This document shows positions 5,299-6,840 of a stretch of DNA of 6,840 nucleotides, one piece after another; position 1 is the stretch's first letter, and the number at the start of each line of letters is the position of its first letter. Source of the stretch: Clostridiales bacterium (GTDB lineage Bacteria; Bacillota; Clostridia; Lachnospirales; Anaerotignaceae); the NCBI GenBank assembly GCA_021202325.1, contig JAJQDF010000120.1, positions 1 to 6,840 on the forward strand. Direction: 5' to 3'. Under the pieces are notes generated by a model. That model was not told where the DNA came from and did no database searches. It saw nothing but the letters and a program-made list of their open reading frames with translations. The translations under genes were made by a program, and so were the position numbers.

Positions 5299-6789
5299 TT
5301 ATTCCGCAAAAAGCTTTGTGCAGTATACGGCCTTCCTCCAGCCTTTGATGAGTTTTTCAGCTTCGGCTTTATCCATTTTTGGCTCATAGGTCTTATCCAG
5401 TACCCAGCTGTTCTTAAGCTCGTCTTTATCCTTCCAGAAGCCCACAGCAAGCCCTGCCAAAAATGCGGCACCAAGGGCTGTAGTCTCCGCAATAACCGGA
5501 CGGATAAGCTTTTTGCCGGTTATGTTGGCCTGGAACTGCATTATGGGTTCACTGGCACTGGCGCCGCCGTCAACCTTTATTACGCCTATATCGCTGCCTA
5601 TGTCGGCAGCCATAGCGTTTATGACGTCCATGGACTGGAAGGCTATGCCCTCAAGGGCGGCTCTGATTATATGCTCCCTTGTTGTACCTCTGGTCAAGCC
5701 ATATATTGTGCCCCGGGCATACATATTCCAGTGGGGTGCACCCATACCGGTAAATGAAGGAACAAAGTACACACCCTCTGATGACATGACCTTAGAGGCC
5801 AGATAATTGGCATCCTTGGCACTGCTGAAAAATCTCATTTCATCCCTCAGCCACTGTATTACTGCGCCGCCGACAAATACGCTTCCTTCAAGGGCATAGC
5901 TTACCTTTCCGTCTATTGATGAGGCTATTGTTGTTATGAGGCCGTTTTTGCTTATGAAGGGCTTGTCGCCGGTGTTCATCAGTATGAAGTTTCCTGTGCC
6001 GTATGTATTTTTTACATCGCCCTTATTGAAGCACAGCTGTCCGAAAAGGGCGGCCTGCTGGTCTCCGGCGATTCCTGCAATGGGTATTTTTGAGCCGAAT
6101 ATGTCGGTATAGCCGTATATTTCAGAGCTGTTTTTGACTTCGGGGAGCATGGACTCGGGAATGTCCAGAACCTCCAATATGTGCTTGTCCCATTTGAGGA
6201 TATTTATGTTGAAAAGCATTGTGCGGGACGCATTTGTGCAGTCGGTTATGTGAACCTTGCCGTCGGTCAGCTTCCATACAAGCCATGTGTCAACGGTTCC
6301 GAAAAGAAGCTGACCATCCTCGGCCTTTTTTCTTGCACCCTCCACATTGTCGAGTATCCACTTTATCTTTGTGGCAGAGAAATAGGCATCAATGAGAAGG
6401 CCGGTGTTTTGCTTAACATATTCAGAGAAGGCCTCGTCCTTCTTCAATTCTTCGCACATATCGGCGGTACGCCTGCACTGCCAGACTATGGCGTTATATA
6501 TGGGAATTCCGGTATCCTTATCCCATATTATCGTCGTTTCCCTCTGATTTGTAATGCCTATGGCGGCAATGTCGCTTGGAGAAATGTCGGCCTTAAGCAT
6601 GGCATCTATTGTTGTGCTGTACTGAGTATTATATATGTCCTGGGGATTATGCTCCACCCAGCCGGGAGAGGGGTATATCTGAGGATATTCCTGCTGGGAA
6701 ACGGAAACGATATTTTGGTTTTTGTCAAAAATTATCGTTCTGGAGCTTGTTGTCCCTTGGTCAAGTGAAATGATATATTTTCCTGCCAT
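5299..6789 (-). CDS. glpK: Glycerol kinase (496 aa)
   Basis: This cytosolic FGGY-family kinase converts glycerol and ATP to glycerol 3-phosphate, committing glycerol to glycolysis or lipid synthesis. The N-terminal phosphate loop is DQGTTSSR (10-17). Glycerol-binding residues by alignment with the E. coli enzyme are R83-E84 in NQRETT, W103 in IVWQCRRT, Y136 in DAYFSATK and the catalytic D243 in [18 protein letters not shown] (261-268) and VDGGASAS (406-413) form the ATP site, and [16 protein letters not shown] closes the family signature. Length is normal and complete. A GTG at 6798 is in frame, but AAAGGTG lies 8 nt before ATG 6789 and almost touches the GTG, so 6789 is chosen. The loop before the catalytic Asp ([17 protein letters not shown], 221-237) lacks the His that HPr phosphorylates in many Firmicutes. 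No clear promoter is visible in the 50 bp to the window edge, and no convincing terminator follows it. It appears unrelated to the metal genes. Confidence 0.97.
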   Translation of the reverse strand: MAGKYIISLDQGTTSSRTIIFDKNQNIVSVSQQEYPQIYPSPGWVEHNPQDIYNTQYSTTIDAMLKADISPSDIAAIGITNQRETTIIWDKDTGIPIYNAIVWQCRRTADMCEELKKDEAFSEYVKQNTGLLIDAYFSATKIKWILDNVEGARKKAEDGQLLFGTVDTWLVWKLTDGKVHITDCTNASRTMLFNINILKWDKHILEVLDIPESMLPEVKNSSEIYGYTDIFGSKIPIAGIAGDQQAALFGQLCFNKGDVKNTYGTGNFILMNTGDKPFISKNGLITTIASSIDGKVSYALEGSVFVGGAVIQWLRDEMRFFSSAKDANYLASKVMSSEGVYFVPSFTGMGAPHWNMYARGTIYGLTRGTTREHIIRAALEGIAFQSMDVINAMAADIGSDIGVIKVDGGASASEPIMQFQANITGKKLIRPVIAETTALGAAFLAGLAVGFWKDKDELKNSWVLDKTYEPKMDKAEAEKLIKGWRKAVYCTKLFAE

Positions 6790-6840
6790 AATTATCACAC
6801 CTTTGGTAAATATAATTGTTAGGAACGAGAAGTATTAAAC

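Noticed and set aside
6181..6768. 195-residue open frame on the plus strand opposite glpK
   Set aside because: It lies wholly within a well-supported glycerol kinase, has no convincing ribosome binding site or recognisable domain, and its length follows from codon bias of glpK.
6799..6840. glpK promoter (TATATT at 6814-6809)
   Set aside because: The -35 position reads TAATAC, a poor match, and the region is AT-rich and cut by the window edge; transcription may come from an upstream gene.

Overview
The window reads almost entirely on the minus strand and looks like chromosomal DNA of an anaerobic Gram-positive bacterium of the Clostridia. This is an inference from the strong GGAGG ribosome binding sites, consensus TTGACA/TATAAT promoters, a CsoR-type repressor, clostridial-style Feo proteins and the GlpK sequence type. 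No species can be named from the window alone. There is no credible plus-strand gene. Plus-strand open frames are antisense shadows of the genes below.

Layout in order of transcription, right to left. (1) glpK, glycerol kinase, about 6789-5299. (2) csoR, a single-gene unit with its own promoter, operator and terminator (5197-4922). (3) A P1B-type heavy-metal ATPase (4812-2935), a basic 62-residue protein of unknown function (2938-2750) and a cysteine-containing FeoA-like protein (2753-2541). These three are joined by two successive 4-nt ATGA stop/start overlaps, so they form one translationally coupled operon. (4) A GC-rich hairpin just after that operon. (5) A second cluster: an FeoA-like protein (2466-2254), a canonical FeoA (2208-1987) and FeoB (1969 to beyond the left edge; about 656 residues are present and the C-terminus is missing).

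The best-resolved regulation is the CsoR circuit. A 16-bp operator, ATACCTNTAGGGGTAT, occurs three times: once downstream of the csoR promoter, and twice at the ATPase promoter. One of the ATPase copies fills the spacer of a perfect TTGACA-N17-TATAAT promoter, and the other covers the predicted transcription start. CsoR therefore very likely represses both itself and the ATPase operon until its metal, expected to be Cu(I) from the Cys-His-Cys ligand set, releases it. The FeoA/FeoB cluster has no such box, but a DtxR/IdeR-like palindrome lies upstream of its first gene.

The most unusual aspect is the combination. A CsoR-controlled efflux ATPase operon carries its own FeoA-domain protein and an unknown small protein, and it sits directly upstream of a ferrous-iron uptake cluster with two more FeoA proteins. 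Whether the ATPase moves Cu(I), Fe(II) or another metal cannot be settled here: it has the CPC membrane motif, no N-terminal metal-binding domain, and a last-helix motif (HN..S) that is neither the usual copper nor the usual zinc/cadmium signature.
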